From Chrysogorgia sp. JL179-B06 (Eukaryota; Cnidaria; Anthozoa; Scleralcyonacea; Chrysogorgiidae): DNA of 64,000 nt. This document shows, in pieces, positions 38,441 to 51,700 of the stretch. Position numbers and translations under genes: made by a program. Under the pieces are notes generated by a model, which made no database searches, had not been told where the DNA came from, and saw only the letters and a program-made list of their open reading frames with translations. Location: assembly GCA_035772405.1 (NCBI GenBank), contig JAYKKM010000415.1:939001-1003000 (forward strand), in the 5' to 3' direction. Position 1 is the stretch's first letter. Each line of letters begins with the position of its first letter.

Positions 38441-38609
38441 CTTCTAAACCTTATAATGGCAATACTGTAACTAATTCTGTATGCGCCACCCAAAGGAAGG
38501 AAACGGAAGGGCCAACCTCGTATCCAGGGTCTAATCTCCGCCCTCTCCCGCCTGTCCGGCAACAACGTTGGTCTGCTGAAGAGACTTGTCCTCTATTAGA
38601 CCGAAACAA

Positions 38610-39117
38610 AAATCCGGCGCCGGTCATTATACATGCATTTATACTTATCTCTTGTCAAATCTCATTTATGCTATGGTAGCGAGATTTGGTCTCCATCAAA
38701 TGTCTCTCTGAAGATCAAAATTGAAAGAATGCTAAGACGCGCGACAAGATGGGTTTTAAGATCAAAAATAGGCGAAAATTCATATAAGGAGAGACTGGAA
38801 ACTTTAGATATGTTACCACTCTGTTACGACAGAGAAATTCGAGACTTGGTCTTTTTTACAAGGCACTCTATGGTTACATAGACTTGAACATATGCAACTA
38901 TATTCGTTTTATTAATCACGACCGTACACGACTTACTTTAAATCCTATAGTCTTATACTTAAAGTTCCGTTATGTAAAACAAGTATATTCAAGGGCTTTT
39001 CATTTATGGAACTCGGTGTGCAAAACAGCTTCACCTATACTATCTAGCTTTAAGTACTTTCTTCGTCGCACGTATTCGTCCTTACTTACTTCAGTTTTTT
39101 ATGTAGACATGTCATGA
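38610..39117 (+). pseudogene. LINE reverse-transcriptase fragment, other family
   Basis: The plus strand reads YLSLVKSHLCYGSEIWSPSN, IKIERMLRRATRWVL, YKERLETLDMLPLCYDREI and, after a frameshift or stop near 38880, RFINHDRTRLTL and YSRAFHLWNSV. These are post-catalytic blocks of a LINE reverse transcriptase. The broken frame and missing catalytic part show a pseudogene. Confidence 0.8.
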
Positions 39118-41435
39118 CTTGGTCACTACTTGGAAGGCCTTCGCTCGATTTAACATACATCATTTGACCTCCTCCGTTGTACCCCTAGCCTCCTTCGCAG
39201 ACGAGGGGAGTGAGAACGAACTCGAACTGACGGCTGCGAAGGAGACTATTGTACCCCAGTTACGATAATTAACATGAAATCTTTGCCGTGTTTTTTTATG
39301 ACTTTTATTTCTTTGTTCGTTTATTTATTTGATTTGCCACATGTAGAAGCAACTTTAAGGTTATGGCTACATAAAACTACAAAGAAGCACACATTTAAAT
39401 ACAGACAGTGTCATAGTTATACAAAAGAATAACAGCAACAAAGAAAAAGGAGCGCATGTGGCTGGGCCCAGACGAGTAGGGAAAAGGATTATGAACTGAT
39501 CATGAACTATATATTATTTAAACCTTGTCATGATTTTTGTCATCTATCAATTATCTTCATTGTTTATATCAACTCCCCATGTATTCACGTTCATACATTG
39601 AATGATGCAACTACTACGTTTTCAATATTTAAATCATGATCAAATAAAGGCGTCTCACATTATTAAAGATGACGCATGCCAGTGACGTCACAATTATGCG
39701 TCAATGGGTGTAACCGCTGGTTGCTATCTCCGCTTATTCATTGTAATGGTTTATTCTGTTGTCAGGTACACAGAGGTCATCATAGACATTCTAGAATATA
39801 CTTAGACCATTCTACGAGAGTAGAACACATTCTCGGACCGACCAAGCCCTAGTTTCGGATTATATATGTAATTTTGGGAAATCCATTCAATATCGTAAGC
39901 GAAGAGGGGAAAATACCTGTCCTGCATGTCTTTTAATAGAGTACTGCGAGTGTGCTTAGGCAAGCCAAATATAATGTCAAGACAATCAAATCTTGTTTCT
40001 TTTTGCAAAGTCATCGTTGATTTACCGAATGAGTACATCGCCCCATTCAGCAATGACAGCGCGCAATGTCATTCAGCAATGTTATTCAGCAATGTCATTC
40101 AATGATTTTATTATTTAGTGAGGGCCGATTTCATCTTATCCTGGCCGGTAGCTACATGTTATGTATAAATCGTGAAAGTGTAAGGATATTTGTTCGCGAA
40201 TGCTCTTTGTTATTTTCATTATTCTATTTACAGCATCAGGATACGAATTATTAGTTTAATGATCAGTTATAATTTGGCTTTCTTTTTCAGCCATGTTTTA
40301 GTTGACCATTTCACTCAAAAGGTATTCAATAATGTCTTCGCTTTACCAAGAAACTAATTTTGAAATATTCAGTTTTCTTGACTCATGCAGTATTTTCGTT
40401 AGGAAGCGATGAGAATACTACGGATATCATGACATTCTCATCCTAGTTTTATTGAACTTGCGCAATGTAAATGCATTCCTGCGTTGTTACCCAAATGGTG
40501 GAGTTGCGGCTGGGCCAGTTTCAATAAGTAGGGACCACAACGCGAAGAAATGAACTTGTTCTTTTCGTTTATTTTCTGCAGTGAAAACTAAAACGTTGCG
40601 CCTGGCGAGTTTCGAAAGTCGTTCTATTTTAGAGGTGACGCGTGGTTAGCTAAAAGCACATGCTTTCAGCCGAGGTTACGGAACGCTGACAAAATAGAAC
40701 AATCAGAAAACATTCCCACATTATTTAGAATTATGAATAACATTCTTTTTAAGAAGAGCAATTCCAAGGAACATTTTGTTTGGAATTAGTAATTCGTTCC
40801 GTAAAATAAAAGCGAAAATGCCAAGGTATACTAGGAACTGATTAAACACCGATTAAACGATTTAATGGAAGTGAAAACTGAAAAATTGAAGCTCAGATTC
40901 TAAGAATCAAGATCTAACTCGGATCCGTGAAGAGTAAATTTCATACGTTGACCATAAATAGTCTTGATGGCATAAAAGTGCAATAAAAATGATTTGGGCT
41001 TGTCCCTCTACGCATACGTGCACAGTTCTAGAACAATCACGCACGCGGCTCATACTACGGGTAGGGAGGGTGGGTAGTTGTGTTCGCGGATCGTTGTTCA
41101 CAGCAGATGTTTTGATATAAACGAGTGCTATTGTGAATACCAAGAATATAACGACTCATTAAGACAATGTGGATACACTAATTATCACTAGAAGAAGCTG
41201 GTGTTTTAATATATGCTGTGGTTGTGTTTGAACTTCCTCCCCACACACAGCAATTTTTTTGACGCGTGACGTAGCCTCTATTAAAAACCTATAGTCTTCC
41301 TGTTTTGTTGCCTCCATATAATAGAACGAGAACTTCCTTAAACTTTAGTTTAACAAAAACAGACCTAGGTAAATGGACAATGCGTGAAAGTCTGCTCCTT
41401 TGAAATACAACACAAGCCAGCAAAAGCGCGCTAAG
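39118..41435. other. Intergenic DNA upstream of the ribonuclease gene
   Basis: An inverted pair around CCTCCTTCGCAG and CTGCGAAGGAG lies at about 39185-39245. Short CAGCAATGTCATT direct repeats lie at 40050-40100. One TGACGTCA lies near 39681. No gene was recognised. The stretch before 41436 should contain the promoter of the ribonuclease gene, but no defined element stands out. Confidence 0.4.
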
Positions 41436-44400
41436 ATGTCGGGCAGTAACGAATTTGTCATCGACCAACAGAAGAAGGATATCGTTGTTGAATCGCTGGC
41501 GAAAATAGAGAGATTGTATTCCGTTAAAGTCACGTTCACAAACGGTGGATCTGCCGATGGAATGCTTTGGGTTATACTTAAAGGCAAGGAAGATAAACGA
41601 GCGAAGGTTTGTTTTTATAACTTTTGTATTAAAGGATCTGCGGGTGGAAAGCTATGGATAGATCGACATATTTTTCAGCAATATACCAGTAATCGTTGGT
41701 TGGCAATTTGACTCCAAAATTTTGCCCTGCGAATCTTTGTTGTTGTTGTTAGCAGTCAGCAGCTATTTTCGTTCGTTAGTATTCGTGTGCTGGTTATAAT
41801 TTGTGTTCAATGGGTGCAAAATAAAGGGGTAAATACGTTTTGAATTATAGAAAATTGAAAAGCCCGAATTTCTTCGTATAAAGACAAGTCTGCATGCGAC
41901 AAGATTGCGTTGCAGCAGCTGTTGAGCGTAGGCGTACTAATATTACGATAATGCGTATTTCTCGGTATTGGGAACAGTTTACTTAGATTTAGTTCTATTC
42001 AGAAAGCATGTTTGGAACCGAGATATAGTCTACAACGTAGAATTAAATATGTAGATCTAGCTATGTTACCAAGAGCCTCTTAGGTTTAAAACAAGGATGA
42101 CGGTATCTCTGATGTCGAAAGGAAGTTCATACTTCGAATATCTTTAACCGCATTTTCAAAACAATGGTTATCAGTTTCGTTGCGTTCCCAGATTTTCCTT
42201 CCCTAGGTCTGCTGGTAGGAAAACGAAAGCTTATACAGTGTATAAGCCACTATATATACGTCTTTATTTTGTTTTAGGATTACATAAAAGCTTTGACTTC
42301 TCCAGAACAGCGAAATGTTGTGTCGATTCCTGCTTCGTTGGTGTCACGTCTGGGAGCTGACACGCAAGAACATCGTCAACTGGAAGCAGAATACGGTGTG
42401 GTGGTTCGTTACCCGAAAAAAACTGAAGCAGTTATTGAAGGAAACGATGTCCAAGTGACCCTAGCTTCTTCTAAACTAGAAGACTTAAAGGACAATTTTA
42501 CGAAAACTGCAAAAGACAACCAAGCTTTGGAAGACTTTGCTCTGAAACTCGGTTACGAGCAAGCAGAGGTCACTGCTGTGTTCGAGAAACTAGGCCTGAA
42601 AGTCGACAAGAATACGTTTCTTAACGAACTTATAAATACCTCGAAGCAGAGATCTCGAGTGGGGGAAGAAAGAAGGGCACCTATTCCAACGCATAATATG
42701 TTGCTTCCAGGGAGTACTAGCTATACCAGGGATGTATATCCAAGACACCGAAATGAAATGGTTGTGTCAAAAGGCATGTCAACTGGGAACCATTTTACTA
42801 GTGTTGGTACGATGCGTTTCCTTCGACCAGATGGTTCTGGTGTGGTTCCTCGTGGTTGCGTAGGCGGCAATGCCAAAACCTTGCAAGGTAACCTGCCTTT
42901 GACATACACCAGAGAATATGGCAACGTGAACCAAAGTAATGGTGGGTTATTTACAACCGTTACAAACGATGTTAACCAAAACAGTCCAGATCACCGTCAA
43001 GAGGAACAGATGTTTCAGGAGCTTTTGACGAAAGGTTGCAGATACCAACAATTTCCGACATCTGATCTCAGACACATTGTTATTGATGGCAGTAATGTAG
43101 CAATGAGGTATATATAATTTGAAATTTCTTATAACTAAGTAACAAGATTATATAATAGGAATATATTCATTATTTAGGAGCATTTCAGAAATGACAAAGT
43201 TTTTCAATTTAACTTCCTTTTGGCGATAATTTGGCACTCGACCACTAAATTGAGTTATATATCTACCTGTATTGTTAAAATCTTTTGTAAAAAACAATAA
43301 TTGTGTTTACCAAAAAAAAAGCATTGTTATAATATTACCTTTTTTGGCAACATGCTTTCAATAGAATGGCCATTTGAGTAAATGCTGATTTAGCAGACCT
43401 TTTATACGGGAAAATATGGCACCGTAGTACGCTATTACCAATATTCAAGTTGAATATTGAGTGATGCATGCATTTCAGCATGGATCGTGTAACATCTGAT
43501 GCTCAAATTCAATTTAAATAACAGGAAGCTATTGTCACCAGGAACTGGTAGGAGTCGTTATTATTTTGCAAGGTCGGTTGCCTTCAGCAGAGGAAGTCAA
43601 TACCTTTGCAAAAATATTGACTTGCCAAACCAACTTGGCTGTTTTATACTGGCAAACTATAAAGATTATACCTGTTGATAACATGATAGTGAAATAAGCA
43701 TTTAAAATTTTTTTTTTCCATTTCGCTGTTCGTTTTCCATGGATTTGAGCATAATTAGGTAACCTCTGTGGATTTTGATGTATTTCCGTGTTAAGATTAA
43801 GGGAAGGTCAAACAATGTCAAACTTTTAGTCTTTATAAACATGCTTTCGCACACATGTTGGACTTTGTGCTTTACGACTTGGGATTAGTGAAATTAAGAG
43901 ACATATTTGATGTGGGTGATTTGTCGTGGAAGAAAGGATGTTGCTATAAATACATGTATTATGTCAGACATGGATGATTGCCATTAACATACCTTAAAGC
44001 TTTCTCATTCTACTATAGTTTCTTAAATTCATTTTGTATTATATAGGTAGTACCTATATATCTTCAATTCTCTTTCATTTAAATATCATCTATTAAACTA
44101 TTATTACTAGCTGTTATTCCTTAGTTGTTCTTTCTATATTTGGCTAATCTTGTTTTTATCACTCTCTTATAGTCATGGTAACAACAAGGTGTTCTCGTGC
44201 AAAGGCATTGCACTCTGTGTTGAGTGGTTCCTAAAAAGAGGACACATGCAAATCACGGTTTTTGTTCCACAATGGAGAAAAGAATCGGCCAAACCCGAGT
44301 CCCCGATAACCGATCAACACCTGTTGAACAAACTTGAAGAGCAAGGATACTTGACTTTTACACCATCCAGGAGGATTAATGGACGTAGAATTGTCTGCTA

Positions 44401-44845
44401 CGATGATCGTTTCGTTGTCCGCCTTGCAGATAAAACTGATGGGATTATCGTATCGAACGACAACTTCAAAGACCTTTCTCAAGAGAATCCCAAGTGGAAA
44501 GAGGTTATCGAAAGACGACTTCTTATGTACTCCTTTGTCAACGATATGTTCATGCCACCCGATGATCCTTTGGGCAGACACGGTCCAACTTTGGACGAAT
44601 TCTTGCACAAGGGTACCCCTACACACCGACGGCTATGTCCATATGGAAGAAGGTGCACGTATGGCAACAGATGTAAGTTCCACCACCCAGAACGCGAAGA
44701 CAAGCGATTGCAGGTCTACCAGACATTAAAGGACATGTTCCCAAGCCAAGATGCTTTAATTCTTAACGTGATGAAGCAATATCCCCACGAAAAAGATCCA
44801 GAAAGACTTGCTAGTCGGATACTCGATATGCCGCAAGCAAACTGA
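41436..44845 (+). CDS. Regnase/ZC3H12-like endoribonuclease
   Basis: Exons 41436-41606, 42278-43107 and 44173-44845 join in phase (0 and 2) into 557 residues. The first ~110 residues look KH-like. A UBA-like helical stretch follows ([20 protein letters not shown]). The NYN/PIN ribonuclease domain begins [17 protein letters not shown] and contains YDDRF and IVSNDNF with the metal-binding acids. A CCCH finger ([17 protein letters not shown]) and a C-terminal helical domain ([17 protein letters not shown]) complete the ZC3H12 plan. Such enzymes cut stem-loops in immune and stress mRNAs. The start chosen is the ATG of MSGSNEF; an in-frame ATG occurs 12 codons upstream. Confidence 0.9.
43108..44172. 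other. Second intron of the ribonuclease gene
   Basis: The intron splits the serine codon of the conserved catalytic loop (DGSNVAM|SHGN). It is AT-rich and no gene or bounded repeat was recognised in it. Confidence 0.6.
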
Positions 44846-45771
44846 AAAATGTTTTATAGTTTTTGAGATTTGTACATATTTTTTGCACAATTTCAATTTT
44901 TATTGACTCCAAATTTTCTAAGCAAATGTTAATATGTAATTACATGTATTATAAACTAAAGCACACTACCTAAATCATTTTTAGGTGAGAACATAGTGGC
45001 AAAATGCGGTAACTGTTAGAATTGAATGGGTTGTAAGCAATGGTGTATTTTCTGATAAAATTTTAGTAGTCTCTATGAGATCATGAATTGATTATAATAA
45101 TTAATTCACACAAGAAGATAATTTGAATGAACAGGCCTATAGATTTTGTATTAATTTCCTCTGTGTAAGGAGTTCAAAGTCATGTCATATAATATGGTCA
45201 GGCCTTGTTCAATTCAATGAAATGTTAATTATATTGTGATTTTTATGAAAAAATTATTGGTTACTGGCATTAAAAGCACTATGTGCAGATGAACAATTGT
45301 GTGGTTTCTTTAGCATTTCTAGTCAGGGCTGCCAAGAGCCAAGATAGGCCTAGGGGAAGGTGGGGTTATGGTCTTTCACGGGGCCCCTAAATTACCTAGA
45401 AGCTTCATTCCATGTGTAGGATCAGTCCCCTATTTGGCCAGGGTTGCTTCTAGTACAACAAAGATCCTAACCTGCCACCTAATGGATTTTCTAACCCCCT
45501 CCTAAGATTCATGATTATCATGAATCCTAACGAATTTGACAATTAAAGATAATCGTGAATCTCATGTGAGAGACTGTTGAATAGATACCCCTATTCTGAA
45601 AACTAAGCCCCAGTCCTAATAACAAGCCGTTAGCCGTAAATTGACAGTCAGGCGACTTCTCCCTTAGCAGGCATTCCGTTTGTGTGTGTGGGGGAGGGGG
45701 GGGCTAGCTATAATATATATGCCGATTTGATTCATTTGTGATGTGGCAGTCAGTTGAATATAAATTCAACT
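44846..45771. other. Intergenic gap between ribonuclease and kynureninase
   Basis: The 926 bases include the 3' untranslated region of the ribonuclease gene and the promoter of the next gene. A G-run (GGGGGAGGGGGGG) lies at about 45690-45703, about 70 bases before the kynureninase start. No TATA box or polyadenylation signal could be fixed with confidence. Confidence 0.4.
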
Positions 45772-48700
45772 ATGTTCGAACCTGTTCGTGAACTATTACA
45801 GTTAAACGTCAAATCAGGTGCGGATATATTCGACGAAGAGTTTGCCAAGTATTTGGACGAATGTGACCCGCTAAAGGAGTTCAGGAAAGAATATCATATT
45901 CCTAAGAATTCGGACATTCCTCACGGTAAGGTAGCAAAGCCATTTATAAGTAATTTGAGACATCCTGGCCCCCAGGGTGACGTTAGGTGACATAAGGCAT
46001 ATTAGTGATGGTAATAGGCCATGAGATCTTGCCCTACACCTCGTGGTTCGAGTGTTTTAACAAGATGTGTATTCAACATAAAGAAGGCATGGCCGATTTG
46101 TGATGAAAGTATTTGATATATATCTCAAACAAACCATTATTTTAGGAGAAAATTGATTTGGTTAATTAATATGTATATAAGTTCTAAACTAAACTGACCC
46201 TTTGTAGTGCTACTGATTCTTGCTGTTACCACCCCCCCCCCCCCCCCCCGTGGCACCCCCGGGGATTTGCGAATTTTCTATTACTAAACTGCACTTTCCC
46301 CGGGCAAGTAATAAAATGCAAGGACAAAATTGACAAAAACTAAAAAAGATTTTATATAATTTCACAAGTTGTAAAGATTTACATGTATTAATTATTAAAC
46401 TTTAAAGTTGATCATTGTCTTTTTTTTCTTCACGTTCCTTTCTTTTGCTTTTAATGCTCTCCTTTTCCTGTTTTCCTTTGTTGGTTTCCTTTGCTGTTTG
46501 ACGCCATCTTTTGCCCCAACATCCTTTGCGGTCAGGTTTTATATTCCCCAGCCCAGGATACCCGCTGGACCAGATGCTCAACAAACCCCGCCCCCCATAT
46601 TCCCAGGAAGTCAGGACCAACCCAGGGGGGATGGTAGCAGCAAGAATTGAATCATGCATTATAAAGTGTTTTTCTCGATTTTTGACTATTGTGTTCCCTT
46701 GTTGATGTGATCGACAAAGGTTAGATCATCATACAGTCTGTTTTTCATAATTTTTTAGTTGATTTGGCCTTAGTCGATGGTGATGAACCATGTGTTTATT
46801 TTTGTGGTCACTCACTTGGTTTACAACCCAAGTCAACCAAAGCTTTCCTAGAAACCGAACTAGAAAAGTGGGCAACAAAGTTAGTAAAACTAATTAAAAA
46901 TATCATTTTGTCACTTTTCATGCTTGGGGGGGCAAATTTTTTTCAAGGGGGGGGGCAAATGCCCCACTTTCAGAGATAAAGAACAGCAAATCCTACATAT
47001 AAGAGCTATAGTTTGTGTAATATGTGGGGTGACACTAGAGGGGATAAAGACAGGCTTTTTGGGGGATAACCCATCAAAATTGTTCACCACCCGGTGTAAT
47101 GTACTACACTCTATAAATAAAGTTGTTTTTTTTTGGGGGGGTTTATCTTATAATTTTGTTGCAGAAATATGTGGAATTCATTGACCATACTTTTTTAGCT
47201 GCGGGCACCACCCTCTGCTACTTGGCCAACCTTTGGAACTTTCAGTGACAAAATAAATTTCAGTAACAAATAAATACAAAAAAACCCTAAAAAATACTAA
47301 CAATGAGGGTTGCAAGTACTCTTATCAACTCCCATCATCATTAATTGTCCAGGGCTTAAGACATTATTATAAGTAAATAATAAATAAAATACTGGTACTG
47401 TACTGTACATCTTATTGTTGGTCATTACCCATCCAAATTAATGAATTTCAGAGCTATTTATGGACATGCCGAGGTAGATGATAAACCATGGTTGACAATT
47501 GATGAGACTGTCACTGGTTTAACTGCTAAAATAGTTGGTATGATATAACTTTCACAATATATTCTATCATGTTTATTTTGACTTTGGATAGTGACAGAGC
47601 TGAAAGGTTTTCTTTAGCATATAGCTGCAGTGATTAATACATCTTTTCTCTCTGGCTGAAAGAAATACATCATTACATGTGTGCTTAATTCATTCTAGGT
47701 GCAAAGGAATCAGAAATTGCAGTAATGAACTCTTTAACTTGCAATCTACATTTTTTACTGGTAAGAGAAAGTCTAAATATCATTAAATTTAAATTATGGG
47801 AATGATTAATGAAATATTTTTAAAGAGAATATTTGCTAAATAGCCATATAAAAAAATTAGTATTATTTAATTAATCACATGATTATACTTAAATTTAATA
47901 TTTATAATAATTATTATGGATTACTGTAATTGTTTTGCATTATTATTATGTATTAATAATTAAATTTACAATATTAATATGTATTAATTGTTTTTCAGGT
48001 GCCTTTCTACCGACCTTTGCCAGAAAGACATAAGATTTTGATTGAAGGAAAAAGTTTTCCATCAGATTATGTAGGTATTAGATCTCTTTCATAATGGTGA
48101 CCAATTTAAATATTCTTTTATGTGCATCTTAATTAGCCTTTCTGATCTCGTTTGTGTGTTTGTAATTCAAAGGAATCTTGGCTTCCTAACGAGGCCAGAA
48201 AGGCTAATTAAGATGCACATAAAATAATATATTTCAATTCATTTCCATTATGAAAGAGGACTATATATCTCTCTATATGATACCTGTACCTCAACTATAA
48301 ATTATCCAATCAAAGAGCTAGATTTGTATCACGTGACCAGTCAATTTGAATTCGAATTCCCCGCTGTGGCAGGGTATAATAGTGAATACCCTCTGCAGAG
48401 GGGTATTTGACTCGAGTATCACACGCAAAACCAAATACCATGTGCGAAAACCAAATAACACATGCGTAAACCAAATAACACATGCGTCAACCAAATAACA
48501 CATGCGAAAAACAAATAACACATGCGTAAACCAAATAACACATGCGTAAACCAAATAACACATGCGTAAACCAAGACGACCCTGTAAACAATGGAGGAAC
48601 AACAAGACGTTGCAAGACAGCATTCAAGATTGTTTCACTTTTGGTATAATATAATTTATAGACCCTCCGCTCAGGGAATTCATTGAAATATTACCCCTCG

Positions 48701-51700
48701 GGATAATATATCCCTCGGGATATATCATCCCTCAGGGTAATATTTCGTTGAATTCCCCTCACTCCTGGTCTATAATTGATAAGAATTAGGTTTGTGTTAG
48801 CTGGCACATGCATCATGAATAATTCACAAACTATTAATATAAATCATTGGATTTTATGTTTTATAGTATGCACTTGAATCCCAAATTAGATTCCATGGTT
48901 ATGATCCAGCTAATGTTATTGTGGAAATGCTTCCTTGTGAGGCAAGTGTAATATTAAGTTTATTTAATTATATCTCAGAAATCACAGGTTATAAAAGTGA
49001 GACCATTATAGTGCTGCAGATTCTTCAAGCTGTATAGTACAAATACTGACTCTTACAAAAATGTTCTATAGAATCCAATAGAATATTCTATTGGAAATCT
49101 AAATTCAATGGAATATTCTGTTGGATTTTTCCCCAATAGAATATTCTGTCGGATATTCTGTATAAAGTGTCAATAGAATATTCTATTGGATTTTCTATAG
49201 CATGTTGGTTTTTCTTCCAACAGAGTACAGTATTATCTTAGATTTTCTATATGACACTTAAGGGTGCCAATAGAATATTCTATAGAATATTCTATAGCAT
49301 TTCAATAGACTATAAACCAGCTGTTGTGGTCTAGTGGTTACCACACATGTCTATGAGCTGGGAGACACAGGTTCAAATCCTGGGTCGGACCTCCACTCAA
49401 GGTCTTAAAAATAATTGAGGAGAAAGTGCTGCCTTTGCAATAATATCAGCAAATGGTAAGACTTTCGGGTCTTCACGGATAACGGCCTAAAATCGTAGGC
49501 CCTCGGAACCCCTATAATTGGGCTTTTAGCCTGTTGGGTTATTCCGTTCACCTAAGAGTGATAAAATCTAATAAACTAAACTATTACAGTATATCTAGAA
49601 TATTCTACAGAATATTTTTTATTCAATATATGCACCAATTTGCTGTAGAGTTATAACAAAGTCTTTCCTATTACGTTTTGTGTGATTATTTTGAAAATGT
49701 TTTGTAAGATCGAGAGCTAGTCTAGCGTGCAACAATTAAAGATGATCAATGAGTATCAAAGGCACTCAAGCTGGATAATCAACTAATCAACACTTGAGTA
49801 ATTCTCAAGCCTTGGTACTGTACTCAAGTCTAGCGTCCCACCTCAGACCTTAAGTCAGACCTTAAGTCAGACCTCAAGCCTTTACTGGCTGACATAAGTG
49901 AAAATAGTTTCACGTGAATTTATGGGACTTAACAAGGTCCCATAGGTTTACACGAGAATTTCCACTTGTGTGTTTCCTGTAATTAAAGCTTTATGCAATG
50001 TGAAACCGTAAATCATCCCACGACTTCTACGCTTTCAAGTTTCATGATTTTATGCAACCGTCATGCCCAGAGCACTGAGTTCAATTGCAAACCTTGGGTA
50101 ATCGATTCCAAAAGGAGTCAGAGAATTTGTGAATGTTATATATGATTGTAATTACGGTATACTTTAATACAACAATGAAACTTAAGTTACATTCGTAACT
50201 CGCTGTTCTTAAAGCTACTAAAGAACCATCTGAAATATCTTGAATGAGTGCCTTATACAAATATTATATACCAAGATGAAGATGACCTTAGCAAAATCTC
50301 GTATAATCTTGTAAGAACATACACAATCTTGTATGATCTTGGCAAGATCTTACACAATATTAACAAGATCCTACAAGATCTTGGCAATACATTACAAGAT
50401 TTTGCCATTATCTTATATACGATTCGCGAAGATTTTGACAAGATCTTGGCAAGATCTTATCAAAAGATCTTACATGATCTTGTAAAATCTTGCAAAAATC
50501 TTGCAAGATCTTGAAAAGATCTTGCAAAAACTTACAAAGATCTCACCAAGATCTTGCCGCGATCTTACCAAATCTTGCAAAGATCCTACAAGATCTTGCC
50601 AGCATCTTGACAAGATCTTACCACGATCTTGCTACGATCTTACAAGATATATTCTATAAGATCTTACAAGATATTATAAAATCTTGCCAAAATTTTATAA
50701 GACCTTGTAAAATATTATAAGATTTTTCTTACAAGATTTTTCTTGGGATCTTACAAGATTTCCCAAGATCTTACAAGATCTTACAAGATCTTACAAGATC
50801 TTGACAATATTTCCACATGGGTTGTTTGTGCTTTAGAATGAGAGTGTCATACGTACAGAAGATATCTTAAAAACTATTGAGGAACAGGGAGATTCTTTTG
50901 CTCTAATAATGTTTGGAGGTAAATGACTTTGCGTATTGTTCAATCTAGCACCAGAGATTATAGAACACAGTTAAAGAAAAACTCTCGTCTTTTCTTTAGG
51001 TGTCAATTATTACACTGGTCAGTTCTTTGATATAAAAGCCATTACGGAAGCAGGTCATAGAAAGGTGATCATTGCATGTTTATCCAGCTTAAGCACATCA
51101 GATTGTACTCTACATATACATTCATTCTTCAATTTCTTCCACTAGTCTTACCGTAACCTGCATGTATTACTAGATAAATAAACATAAGGCGAGAATAATA
51201 CCTATCTATCTAACAATCTGTCTGTTCATCCACTTATAAATTTCGTTGCACAAGCACTCTAAAGGCCAATCTACACGATACGATTTGTCGTATACGATTG
51301 TGATCTTGGTGTATGTGATCAAACTGTACACACGTTGTCAACATTCGTCATCGAATCATAAACAAGAATTACGTCGTGTGCAAACAATTGCATACGCCAG
51401 AACGACAATAGTATACAACAACGTACGCCAGAATGACAATCGTATACGATGAATCGTATCGTGTAGATGGGCCTTAACAGACACAACAAACGTGTGACTT
51501 TACAACTAATTGTTTAGCTCGAACGTGGGCAAGTCGAAAGTACGTCAAAGGTGCCTCAGGCTGCCACCATACGACCCATGTTTGACCACGGAGCACAGCT
51601 AAGATCTAAGTGTTGATTTTACTGAGGGAGGAAAACCGGAGGAAAATCTTTAAGGATGGGAGAGATCAACTAATAACTCTACTCACATGAGTTCAAAGCT

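Noticed and set aside
48425..48575. CRISPR-like array
   Set aside because: Units of 19 bases follow without spacers in an animal intron; it is a plain tandem repeat.
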